Assembly (NCBI GenBank): GCA_019420045.1 | Contig: JAHZHY010000267.1 | Span: forward strand, 1 to 5,015 | Reading direction: 5' to 3' | DNA from: Clostridiales bacterium | GTDB taxonomy: Bacteria > Bacillota > Clostridia > Oscillospirales > Butyricicoccaceae | DNA: 5,015 bases | Shown here: positions 1 through 4,722 of the stretch, in pieces | Position numbering within the stretch: the first letter of the stretch is position 1 | How the letters are laid out: every line of letters begins with the position of its first letter | Position numbers and translations under genes: made by a program | The notes under the pieces: model-generated | Database searches by the model: none | What the model was told of the DNA's origin: nothing | What the model saw: the letters and a program-made list of their open reading frames with translations, nothing else

Positions 1-440
1 GCGTCTCTCATGCCAGCAGCGCTGTTCTTGGTGGAAACGATATACACATCCTTAGCGTAGTCAGCGCCGGGATTTTCCTTGTACATACCGGTGAGCACGG
101 GGATGCCCAGCTCGTCCTTCACAGCCTTTGTGATGTTGCCGCAGGCAAAGCCGTAACGGCCAGCGTTAAAGGCAGGGCCAGCCAGGAACAGGTCGGGCTT
201 CTGCTCCTTGATCATTTCCATGATAGCAGCAGTAGCTTCCTTGGTGTTCTCGCCGAAATAGGAGTCGCCGCAGACGATGGTGGCAACGATTTCAGCCTCA
301 TCGCCAAAAGCAGCCTTGAAAGCCATGCCAGGGCCGACAACTTCGCCGACTCTCAGTTCAGGCTTGTAATCAGCCATTTCCTCGCCGCCGATGTTGGCGA
401 AGAACTGGTTGATATAATGGACAACTCTGATCTTGCTCAT
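1..440 (-). CDS. grdB: Glycine reductase component B, selenoprotein gamma subunit GrdB (N-terminal part, cut by window edge)
   Basis: Only the first 146 codons are in the window; the frame stays open to base 1. The start ATG (440-438) follows the ribosome binding site AAGGAGGA (458-451) by 10 nt and lies 21 nt after the grdE stop, so the two genes are in one operon and probably translationally linked. The N-terminus reads MSKIRVVHYINQFFANIGGE, the characteristic opening of the GrdB/GrdF/GrdH family. Later recognisable stretches are IVCGDSYFGEN, PAFNAGRYGFACG and VLTGMYKENPGADY. In the known enzyme GrdB binds substrate with the GrdE-derived pyruvoyl subunits and carries a UGA-encoded selenocysteine in its C-terminal half (around residue 350), which lies outside this window; no in-frame UGA is seen here. 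It acts in the cytoplasm in Stickland reduction of glycine to acetyl phosphate and ammonia. A sarcosine paralogue (GrdF) cannot be fully excluded from this fragment, but the glycine riboswitch and grdX upstream favour glycine. Confidence 0.92.
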   Translation of the reverse strand, partial: MSKIRVVHYINQFFANIGGEEMADYKPELRVGEVVGPGMAFKAAFGDEAEIVATIVCGDSYFGENTKEATAAIMEMIKEQKPDLFLAGPAFNAGRYGFACGNITKAVKDELGIPVLTGMYKENPGADYAKDVYIVSTKNSAAGMRD

Positions 441-461
441 TATTCTCTTGTCCTCCTTCCG

Positions 462-1742
462 TTATCTGGCGCTCAGCTTGTTGAAGCCGAGTTCGTTGGT
501 GGCGCCGGTGATAACCTGGAGCTCGGCGTCGATGCTGCCGTCGGCATTCAGGCTGCCCTCGTGGCCGCCAGCGATGATGTTGGCAACTTCGGGATAGCCG
601 ATGACTTTATCCATCTTGGGCAGGTGGATGACCATGTTCGCGTTGCCGCCAGTGACAACAGCGTCGGCCTTGGGATCGGCGTCCGCCAGGGACTGAGACT
701 TACCATCCTGGCCGGCATATTCGTCGGTGATGATAACAGTCTTGACGCCCTGCTCTTCGATCTTCTTGCAGTTCATGATCAGGTCGGTGTCGGGGTTGCC
801 GAAGCCTTCCTGAGAAACAACAGCGCCGTCCAGGTCCAGCCAGCGGCACAGCTTAGCGGTCCAGTCAGAGGAGCGCTGCTTGTCGGCCAGGTAGACGTTC
901 TCGTTGGTCAGGATCATGCCCACAAAGTTCAGGGTCTTGCCATGCTGAGCAAACAGATCCTTCACAACGGGGTTGTTCAGGTGATGATAGGTGGTGTTCT
1001 TATCGCAAGCGGACACGCAGTTACCGCTGAGGATAGCACCGTCCATGCCTTCGGTGGGGTTCATGATGGTGGACAGGGTGCGCTTGGCATCGACGCCGTA
1101 CACATAGGTGTCGTGCATCAGGCCCTGGCTCTGCAGCATCTGAACATAAGCCACGCGGGGCAGGTTGGGCATCTTCTCCATACCTTCCTTGACGCCGTAG
1201 GTCTCGAAGACTTCGGTCTCGTCGGGAGTGACATTCTTAGCCAGATCGCCCAGGAACTTTGCGGTCTTCAGGCCGGCAAAGCGAACAGCCTTCTCATGCT
1301 CGTGCTGATGCAGGCCATCCACAGGCTCGATCACAACCACCAGGTTGTTGGTCTGGGAGAAGGGAGTGTACTTAGCGCCCTCACCGCTCATATCGATGAT
1401 GCCTTCCTGGAAGGCCACGATCTTACCGGTGGTGACGACGGCGGAGCCGCGCAGCACATTGGTCTTGCCGCTGCCCACGGTGTCCACCTTGGAGATGACG
1501 CCGGGGAAGATGTCGCCGGGGCCCTCCACCTTGCAGCGAGGCTCGATCACGTCCTTAACAGGCATGATGCGGATGCTGTCGCCGGGTTTTGCGATTTCCA
1601 GTTCAACTGACTTGATATTCTCGTCTTCCAGAACCAGGTTCTTGATATCCTCTTTGCACACATAGAGGACACCAGCCTCAACCTTGGACTGGTCGGCGAA
1701 CTGAATATCATGGATATTGACGTATCCAAGTTCCAGTTTCAA
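462..1742 (-). CDS. grdE: Glycine reductase component B precursor GrdE (pyruvoyl-forming, alpha/beta subunits)
   Basis: A complete 426-residue proprotein. In the known family GrdE cleaves itself before a cysteine, leaving a pyruvoyl group that binds the glycine amino group as a Schiff base, so one gene gives two subunits of component B. The cleavage signature SGNCVSACDKNTTYHH is intact: with the chosen start the cysteine is residue 242 (codon at 1019-1017), preceded by Asn241, the position I recall for characterised GrdE proteins. Other family stretches are IMPVKDVIEPR, GPGDIFPGVISKVDTVGSGK, VTTGKIVAFQEGIIDM and NFVGMILTNENVYLADK. The start is TTG at 1742-1740, giving MKLELGYVNIHDIQF, in register with known GrdE N-termini (M-R/K-LELG). 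A longer frame from ATG at 1757 would place the ribosome binding site inside the gene, so I reject it. No in-frame UGA is present. It follows grdX by 71 nt and precedes grdB by 21 nt. A sarcosine-specific GrdG paralogue is the main alternative. Confidence 0.95.
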   Translation of the reverse strand: MKLELGYVNIHDIQFADQSKVEAGVLYVCKEDIKNLVLEDENIKSVELEIAKPGDSIRIMPVKDVIEPRCKVEGPGDIFPGVISKVDTVGSGKTNVLRGSAVVTTGKIVAFQEGIIDMSGEGAKYTPFSQTNNLVVVIEPVDGLHQHEHEKAVRFAGLKTAKFLGDLAKNVTPDETEVFETYGVKEGMEKMPNLPRVAYVQMLQSQGLMHDTYVYGVDAKRTLSTIMNPTEGMDGAILSGNCVSACDKNTTYHHLNNPVVKDLFAQHGKTLNFVGMILTNENVYLADKQRSSDWTAKLCRWLDLDGAVVSQEGFGNPDTDLIMNCKKIEEQGVKTVIITDEYAGQDGKSQSLADADPKADAVVTGGNANMVIHLPKMDKVIGYPEVANIIAGGHEGSLNADGSIDAELQVITGATNELGFNKLSAR

Positions 1743-1748
1743 TTTGAG

Positions 1749-1755
1749 CACCTCC
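1749..1755 (-). promoter_or_regulatory. Ribosome binding site that fixes a TTG start for grdE
   Basis: GGAGGTG lies 6 nt upstream of the TTG at 1742-1740. The nearest ATG (1757-1755) overlaps the first base of this site, so that ATG cannot be served by it. The family N-terminus also aligns with the TTG. Confidence 0.85.
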
Positions 1756-1775
1756 ATAATTTAAATGTATATCAG

Positions 1776-1796
1776 TTTCTTAAAAGCTTTAAGAAA
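1776..1796 (-). repeat. AT-rich perfect inverted repeat between grdX and grdE
   Basis: TTTCTTAAA and TTTAAGAAA form a 9-bp perfect stem with a 3-nt loop in the 71-nt gap between grdX and grdE. On the transcribed (minus) strand it is followed by CTGATATACATTT, not a U-run, so it is not a normal intrinsic terminator. It may be an mRNA processing or stability element that sets GrdE levels apart from GrdX, or an operator; the sequence does not decide. Confidence 0.55.
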
Positions 1797-1813
1797 TTGA
1801 CCGATGATTGTGT

Positions 1814-2194
1814 TTACTGCATGGCCGAGGCCATGGCGTTGTCGCACAGGCTGCAATCGATGGTTCGGAAATCCTGCCGCATATTTTCCGGCATATTGGG
1901 GAAGCGCTCTTTGCCGAACTTTTTGCAGGCGATGATACACTCTTCGATGATCCGCAGAGACTCGCTGTCCATCTTCTTTTTGCTCTTGGTGAGGAAGATG
2001 GTCTTATAAGGGGTCTCATTGGGCTTGATGCTGCCCGCCAGAGGATGGGTGAGGAGTTTGTGACCGGCGTGGATATAATCCCGGGTCATGCGCATGATCT
2101 CGGTGTATTTCACCGGATGGAATTCCACCGTCACCTGGGAAGCATATTTGTCCCGCACCATTTCGTTGTTGGTGATGATAAAGAAATCCGCCAT
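1814..2194 (-). CDS. grdX: GrdX family protein
   Basis: A complete 126-residue protein, usual length for GrdX. It starts at ATG 2194 after the site AGGAGA (2205-2200) with 5 nt spacing and ends at TAA (1816-1814). I recognise it from the opening ADFFIITNNEMV and the core RDYIHAGHKLLTHPLAGSIK, which runs on into PNETPYKTI, plus its position as first gene of a grd operon. The biochemical role of GrdX is not established; the family is found almost only with glycine, sarcosine or betaine reductase genes. The C-terminal part has several cysteines (in EECIIACKKFG and TIDCSLCDNAM), including a CxxC. There is no signal peptide or membrane segment, so it should be cytoplasmic. It is the first gene after the glycine riboswitch. 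In other Clostridia thioredoxin-system genes and grdA often sit between grdX and grdB; here only grdE does. Confidence 0.9.
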   Translation of the reverse strand: MADFFIITNNEMVRDKYASQVTVEFHPVKYTEIMRMTRDYIHAGHKLLTHPLAGSIKPNETPYKTIFLTKSKKKMDSESLRIIEECIIACKKFGKERFPNMPENMRQDFRTIDCSLCDNAMASAMQ

Positions 2195-2238
2195 GCTCTT
2201 CTCCTGTCATTTATCACTATTTTCGATAGAAAAGAAAG

Positions 2239-2263
2239 GTTTTATCGATTTTCCCGATAAAAC
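2239..2263 (-). repeat. Inverted repeat (TTTTATCG type) in the grdX leader
   Basis: GTTTTATCG and CGATAAAAC form a perfect 9-bp stem with a 7-nt loop, 45 nt upstream of the grdX start and downstream of both the riboswitch terminator and the second promoter-like site. On the transcribed strand it is followed by CTTTCTTTTCT, a loose U-rich tract, so it could be a weak second attenuator. It could also be a DNA-binding protein operator, because it is symmetric and lies just downstream of a promoter. A further TATCG follows at about 2228-2224. The role is unknown. Confidence 0.5.
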
Positions 2264-2289
2264 GACCATTTCATGCCCATTCTGCTTTT

Positions 2290-2318
2290 ATTGTACACCA
2301 GCCGGCGTATATTATCAA
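2290..2318 (-). promoter_or_regulatory. Sigma-A-type promoter downstream of the riboswitch terminator (second grd promoter)
   Basis: On the minus strand TTGATA (2318-2313) and TACAAT (2295-2290) are separated by exactly 17 nt, and each differs from consensus at one position. Initiation would fall near 2283, after the riboswitch terminator and about 90 nt before grdX. It would give transcription of grdXEB not controlled by the glycine aptamers. Good match to consensus, but no direct evidence of use. Confidence 0.6.
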
Positions 2319-2340
2319 GGGAAATCCGCAGAATTGCAAC

Positions 2341-2384
2341 AAAAAAAGCGACGGCCTGAAAAGCACTTGCTTTCACGCTGTCGC
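2341..2384 (-). terminator. Intrinsic terminator of the glycine riboswitch
   Basis: On the minus strand a hairpin is formed by GCGAC (2384-2380) with GTCGC (2352-2348), an internal loop, then TGAAAGCA with TGCTTTTCA, followed directly by seven T residues (2347-2341). It starts only a few bases after the end of aptamer 2, as expected for a transcription-control expression platform. The distal arm (2364-2356) is perfectly complementary over 9 nt to the start of aptamer 2 (2462-2454), a candidate antiterminator pairing. Confidence 0.88.
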
Positions 2385-2387
2385 ATT

Positions 2388-2572
2388 CTCCGTTTTCGAG
2401 CCTGAGAGATTCCAGCGATCCACTGACCACTGTTGCTCCTTGGGCGCCTGCTGGCTTTTCAGAGTCCGGTCCACGCTCGGTCCTTTTGCCTGAAAGTTTC
2501 GCGCTGTTTTGACAGAACAGCACTTGCATCTTCGGCGCCCCGGAGGGGTCTCTCCCGATCAGTTTCATCCCG
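2388..2572 (-). promoter_or_regulatory. Tandem glycine riboswitch (two aptamers) controlling the grd operon
   Basis: Read on the minus strand, the two aptamers carry conserved glycine-aptamer motifs. Aptamer 1 (2558-2477): GGGAGAGACC, core GCGCCGAAGATGCAA (2538-2524), an 8-bp P3 hairpin (GTGCTGTT/AACAGCGC), and CAGGCAAAAGGACCGA (2492-2477); P1 is TCGG/CCGA and P2 is GAGAG/CTTTC. Aptamer 2 (about 2466-2388): ACTCTGAAAAG, core GGCGCCCAAGGAGCAA (2448-2433), P3 CAGTG/CGCTG, and CTCTCAGGC (2408-2400); P1 is CTCTG/CGGAG. The short linker between aptamers is as in known tandem glycine riboswitches. P2 of aptamer 2 is weakened: AAAAG stands where GAGAG would pair with CTCTC. A terminator follows directly, so control is by transcription termination. 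It lies ahead of grdX, whose operon consumes glycine. Whether glycine turns it on or off cannot be settled by eye. Confidence 0.93.
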
Positions 2573-2590
2573 ATTATTCAGTTCGTCTAT

Positions 2591-2618
2591 ATTTTAACAC
2601 AAAGCACCGAAAAAGCAA
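2591..2618 (-). promoter_or_regulatory. Promoter of the glycine riboswitch / grd transcript
   Basis: On the minus strand TTGCTT (2618-2613), a 16-nt spacer and TAAAAT (2596-2591) preceded by TG plus one base (extended -10). Initiation would fall near 2584, shortly before the riboswitch begins. The -35 box is weak; the extended -10 partly compensates. Confidence 0.65.
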
Positions 2619-2661
2619 GCTATATTTCTTGATTGCATTCATCGGTTTTTTGAATAAACTC

Positions 2662-2758
2662 TGGCGGGAGTATGTGGGAATCGAACCCACCTAAGCGGCT
2701 CCTAACCGCTATTACTGGTTTTGAAGACCAGAGGGCACACCAGCACCCATCTACTCCC
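2662..2758 (-). tRNA. selC: tRNA-Sec, anticodon UCA
   Basis: A 97-nt tRNA with encoded 3' CCA, close in length to the 95-nt E. coli tRNA-Sec. Anticodon stem CTGGT/ACCAG encloses loop CTTCAAA, giving anticodon TCA (2724-2722), which reads UGA. The fold is that of bacterial tRNA-Sec, not an ordinary tRNA: a 6-bp D stem (GGGTGC/GTGCCC) with a 4-nt TGGT loop, a long variable arm (stem AGCGG/CCGCT), and T stem GTGGG/CCCAC with loop TTCGATT. The acceptor pairs GGGAGTA with TACTCCC; the eighth pair usual in bacterial tRNA-Sec would be G-A here. The discriminator base is G, as in E. coli. It delivers selenocysteine through SelB at UGA codons with SECIS elements, which in this locus should include grdB. 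No convincing terminator follows, so its transcript may run into the riboswitch. Confidence 0.96.
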
Positions 2759-2785
2759 ATAGTAGTCCCATAAAAGCCGTTGCCT

Positions 2786-2814
2786 ATGTTATCACAATCT
2801 TTTGTAAAATGCAA
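2786..2814 (-). promoter_or_regulatory. Promoter of tRNA-Sec
   Basis: On the minus strand TTGCAT (2814-2809), a 17-nt spacer and TAACAT (2791-2786) with an upstream TG extended -10 element. Initiation would be near 2779, about 20 nt before the mature tRNA 5' end, leaving a short 5' leader for RNase P. Moderate match to consensus. Confidence 0.6.
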
Positions 2815-2845
2815 GGGTCTATAGCCCAATCTTTTGTCTTTTTCG

Positions 2846-2874
2846 TTGCCTTCCCTGTTTTTCGGAGTTATACT
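2846..2874 (+). promoter_or_regulatory. Promoter of the M14 carboxypeptidase gene
   Basis: TTGCCT (2846-2851), a 17-nt spacer and TATACT (2869-2874). Initiation near 2881 leaves a leader of about 32 nt with the ribosome binding site. It lies downstream of the alternative upstream ATG at 2809, which supports the 2914 start. It is back to back with the tRNA-Sec promoter, 31 bp separating the two -35 boxes. Confidence 0.65.
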
Positions 2875-2895
2875 GAAAAAAAGCGCTTTGCGCAC

Positions 2896-2902
2896 AGGGA
2901 GG
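2896..2902 (+). promoter_or_regulatory. Ribosome binding site of the carboxypeptidase gene
   Basis: AGGGAGG with 11 nt to the ATG at 2914. The spacing is on the long side, but no other start in frame has a comparable site, so it decides the start. Confidence 0.65.
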
Positions 2903-2913
2903 TTTTGTTTAAA

Positions 2914-4611
2914 ATGAAGCACAGTCTGCCTTACGACCACTATTACCGCTACCAGGAAATCGCCGATTTGCTCCATGGCTATGAAAAAGACCATCCGGAA
3001 CTTTTCCAGCTATCGGTCATCGGCCGCACTCCCCAGGGGCGGGACATTCTGGCCTGCACCATCACCAACACCGCCACCGGAAAGCCGGAAGACAAACCGG
3101 CCTATTATATGGAAGCCAACATCCATGCCGGTGAGGTCACCGGGTCCATGGTGGCCATCTACTTCCTGGACACCCTGATGAGCAATCTGGAAGATGACCG
3201 CATCCGGCAGATCCTGGACCGGTATACCCTGTATGTGGTGCCCCGTCTGTCCTGCGACGGTTCCGAGCATTATCTCACCACCGCCGACTATGTGCGTTCG
3301 GCTCCCCGGCCCTATCCCACCGAAAAGCGCCAGAGCGGCCTGCACAAGGGAGACATCGACGGCGACGGCGTGGCCCGGCTGATGCGGGTGCCCTCCCCTT
3401 ACGGCGTGTGGAAGATCTCCCCCAAAGATCCCCGGCTGATGGTGCGCCGCCGCCCCGACGAAACCGACGGGGAATTTTACAATGTATACCCGGAAGGCAT
3501 CATTGAAAATTACAACGGCCTCCATGTGACTATGGCTCCCGGCGAGTTCGGCAACGACTTCAACCGGAACTATCCCATCGGCTGGCAGGACGAAAGCCAG
3601 CAGGCCGGAGCCGGAGCCCATCCCCTGTCCAACCCGGAGACCCAGGCCAACGCCGCCTTCCTTCTGGCCCATCCCAATGTGTGCTGCGTGGTGGATATGC
3701 ACACCGCCGGCGGCCAGATCCTCTACACCCCCGGCTACAAAAGCGCCAAGGACGCCATTCCTCAGGATATGGCCCTCTACCGTGCTTTGGGCAAAATGGG
3801 CACCGAAGAGAACGGTTTCCCCCTGCTGAACATCTATGACGAATACATGCCGGCTTCCGCGCCCCAGACCTGCGGCGGCTTTGATGATTTCTGCCACTTC
3901 CTGCTGGGCGTTCCCGCCTTCACCATCGAATGCTGGGATCTGGCCCGCCGGGCCGGGGTGGAAGAGCACTATCCGCCCAAGGAAAACCTCTCCCAGGAGG
4001 AAGAAGAGGAGATCGCCGTCAAATACCTGCGCTGGATGGACGAAAACCTGTCTCCAGAAGAAGGATTCCTCCCCTGGAAGCCCTTCCAGCATCCCCAGCT
4101 GGGGCCGGTGGAGATCGGCGGAGCCAACTACAAACAGGTTTCCCAGAATCCGCCCATCAAATTCCTGGAGCAGGAGCTGGAAAAACACACCCGTTTCATC
4201 CTGCGGCTCATCCCCGCCCTGCCCCGGGTCTGCTTCGACCGGGTACACACCCAGGAAGTGGGCACCGGACTGTATCTGGTGGAAGCAGTTGTGGGCAACC
4301 GGGGCTTTATGCCCACCTATGTGTTCCGGGAAGGTCTGAAATACAAGACGCTGAAAGAACTCACCGTCACACTGTCCGGTGACAACATCCTGCTGCCCCA
4401 GAAGGACGCCTGCAAAAACATCGGCCATCTGGAGGGCTTCTCCAGCGTCAAGGCCCATAACGAAGGTATGGGCCCCACCACTCAGGAACAAGAGCCCATG
4501 CAGAAGAAGGTTACCTGGCTGGTACAGGGCCAGAAGGGCGAGACCATTACCCTCCTTTGCCAGGGCGGCCGCATCGGTAAAGTGAGCGCTCAGATTCAGC
4601 TGGGCGAGTAA
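2914..4611 (+). CDS. M14-family zinc carboxypeptidase
   Basis: A 565-residue metallopeptidase. The M14 active site is complete: zinc ligands His71 and Glu74 in NIHAGEVTG, third ligand His263 in VVDMHTAGG, substrate-binding Asn217-Arg218 in DFNRNYP, and the general base Glu339 in FTIECWD. The family removes C-terminal residues from peptides with a bound Zn2+. The catalytic domain spans roughly residues 7-380. It contains an acidic DIDGDG segment (about 147-152) that could bind a cation, followed by LMRVPSPYGVWKISPKDPRL, which I associate with a large bacterial M14 subgroup. After an acidic linker (QEEEEEI) comes VEIGGANYK (about 399) and a C-terminal region of about 135 residues with predicted beta character. 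The product has no signal peptide and should be cytoplasmic. An upstream ATG at 2809 would add 35 residues with a hydrophobic stretch, but it precedes the promoter. The gene faces away from tRNA-Sec and converges on selB, so it is transcribed alone. Exact substrate is unknown. Confidence 0.93.
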   Translation: MKHSLPYDHYYRYQEIADLLHGYEKDHPELFQLSVIGRTPQGRDILACTITNTATGKPEDKPAYYMEANIHAGEVTGSMVAIYFLDTLMSNLEDDRIRQILDRYTLYVVPRLSCDGSEHYLTTADYVRSAPRPYPTEKRQSGLHKGDIDGDGVARLMRVPSPYGVWKISPKDPRLMVRRRPDETDGEFYNVYPEGIIENYNGLHVTMAPGEFGNDFNRNYPIGWQDESQQAGAGAHPLSNPETQANAAFLLAHPNVCCVVDMHTAGGQILYTPGYKSAKDAIPQDMALYRALGKMGTEENGFPLLNIYDEYMPASAPQTCGGFDDFCHFLLGVPAFTIECWDLARRAGVEEHYPPKENLSQEEEEEIAVKYLRWMDENLSPEEGFLPWKPFQHPQLGPVEIGGANYKQVSQNPPIKFLEQELEKHTRFILRLIPALPRVCFDRVHTQEVGTGLYLVEAVVGNRGFMPTYVFREGLKYKTLKELTVTLSGDNILLPQKDACKNIGHLEGFSSVKAHNEGMGPTTQEQEPMQKKVTWLVQGQKGETITLLCQGGRIGKVSAQIQLGE

Positions 4612-4677
4612 ATCTGCCTATCGACATTTTCGATCAATCCCATACCTATATATTATAATAATGTATCAAATACAAAA

Positions 4678-4705
4678 GCCTGCCGGATTCTCCGGCAGGC
4701 TTTTT
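4678..4705. terminator. Bidirectional intrinsic terminator between the carboxypeptidase gene and selB
   Basis: GCCTGCCGGA and TCCGGCAGGC form a 10-bp perfect GC-rich stem with a 3-nt loop. On the plus strand it is followed by TTTTTGATTTTT, which ends the carboxypeptidase transcript; on the minus strand it is followed by TTTTG, which can end the selB transcript. It lies between the two convergent stop codons. The rest of the 111-nt gap holds an AT-rich tract and a small 5-bp hairpin (4620-4634) with no clear function. Confidence 0.9.
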
Positions 4706-4722
4706 GATTTTTATGAAACGAT

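Noticed and set aside
1..440. Selenocysteine codon and SECIS element of grdB within the window
   Set aside because: Only the N-terminal third of GrdB is present; no in-frame UGA was found, and the family's selenocysteine lies further downstream.
417..1610. 397-codon plus-strand open frame opposite grdE
   Set aside because: It is the antisense shadow of grdE and the grdB start; its product is low-complexity (V, A, G, L, H, D rich) with no family features, while the minus strand encodes a clear, complete GrdE.
2242..2280. 12-codon minus-strand frame (ATG at 2280, stop in the leader hairpin), possible leader peptide
   Set aside because: It would begin almost at the predicted start of the second transcript with no ribosome binding site and shows no run of regulatory codons; chance is more likely.
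2242..2568. 108-codon minus-strand frame through the riboswitch
   Set aside because: It crosses the aptamers and terminator, which are structured RNA; no ribosome binding site or protein-like pattern.
2809..2913. 35-residue N-terminal extension of the carboxypeptidase, superficially like a signal peptide
   Set aside because: It starts upstream of the well-spaced promoter at 2846-2874 and has no ribosome binding site; the ATG at 2914 has AGGGAGG upstream.
3010..4491. 493-codon minus-strand open frame opposite the carboxypeptidase
   Set aside because: Antisense shadow caused by GC-rich third positions; no recognisable motifs or ribosome binding site, whereas the plus strand has an intact M14 active site.
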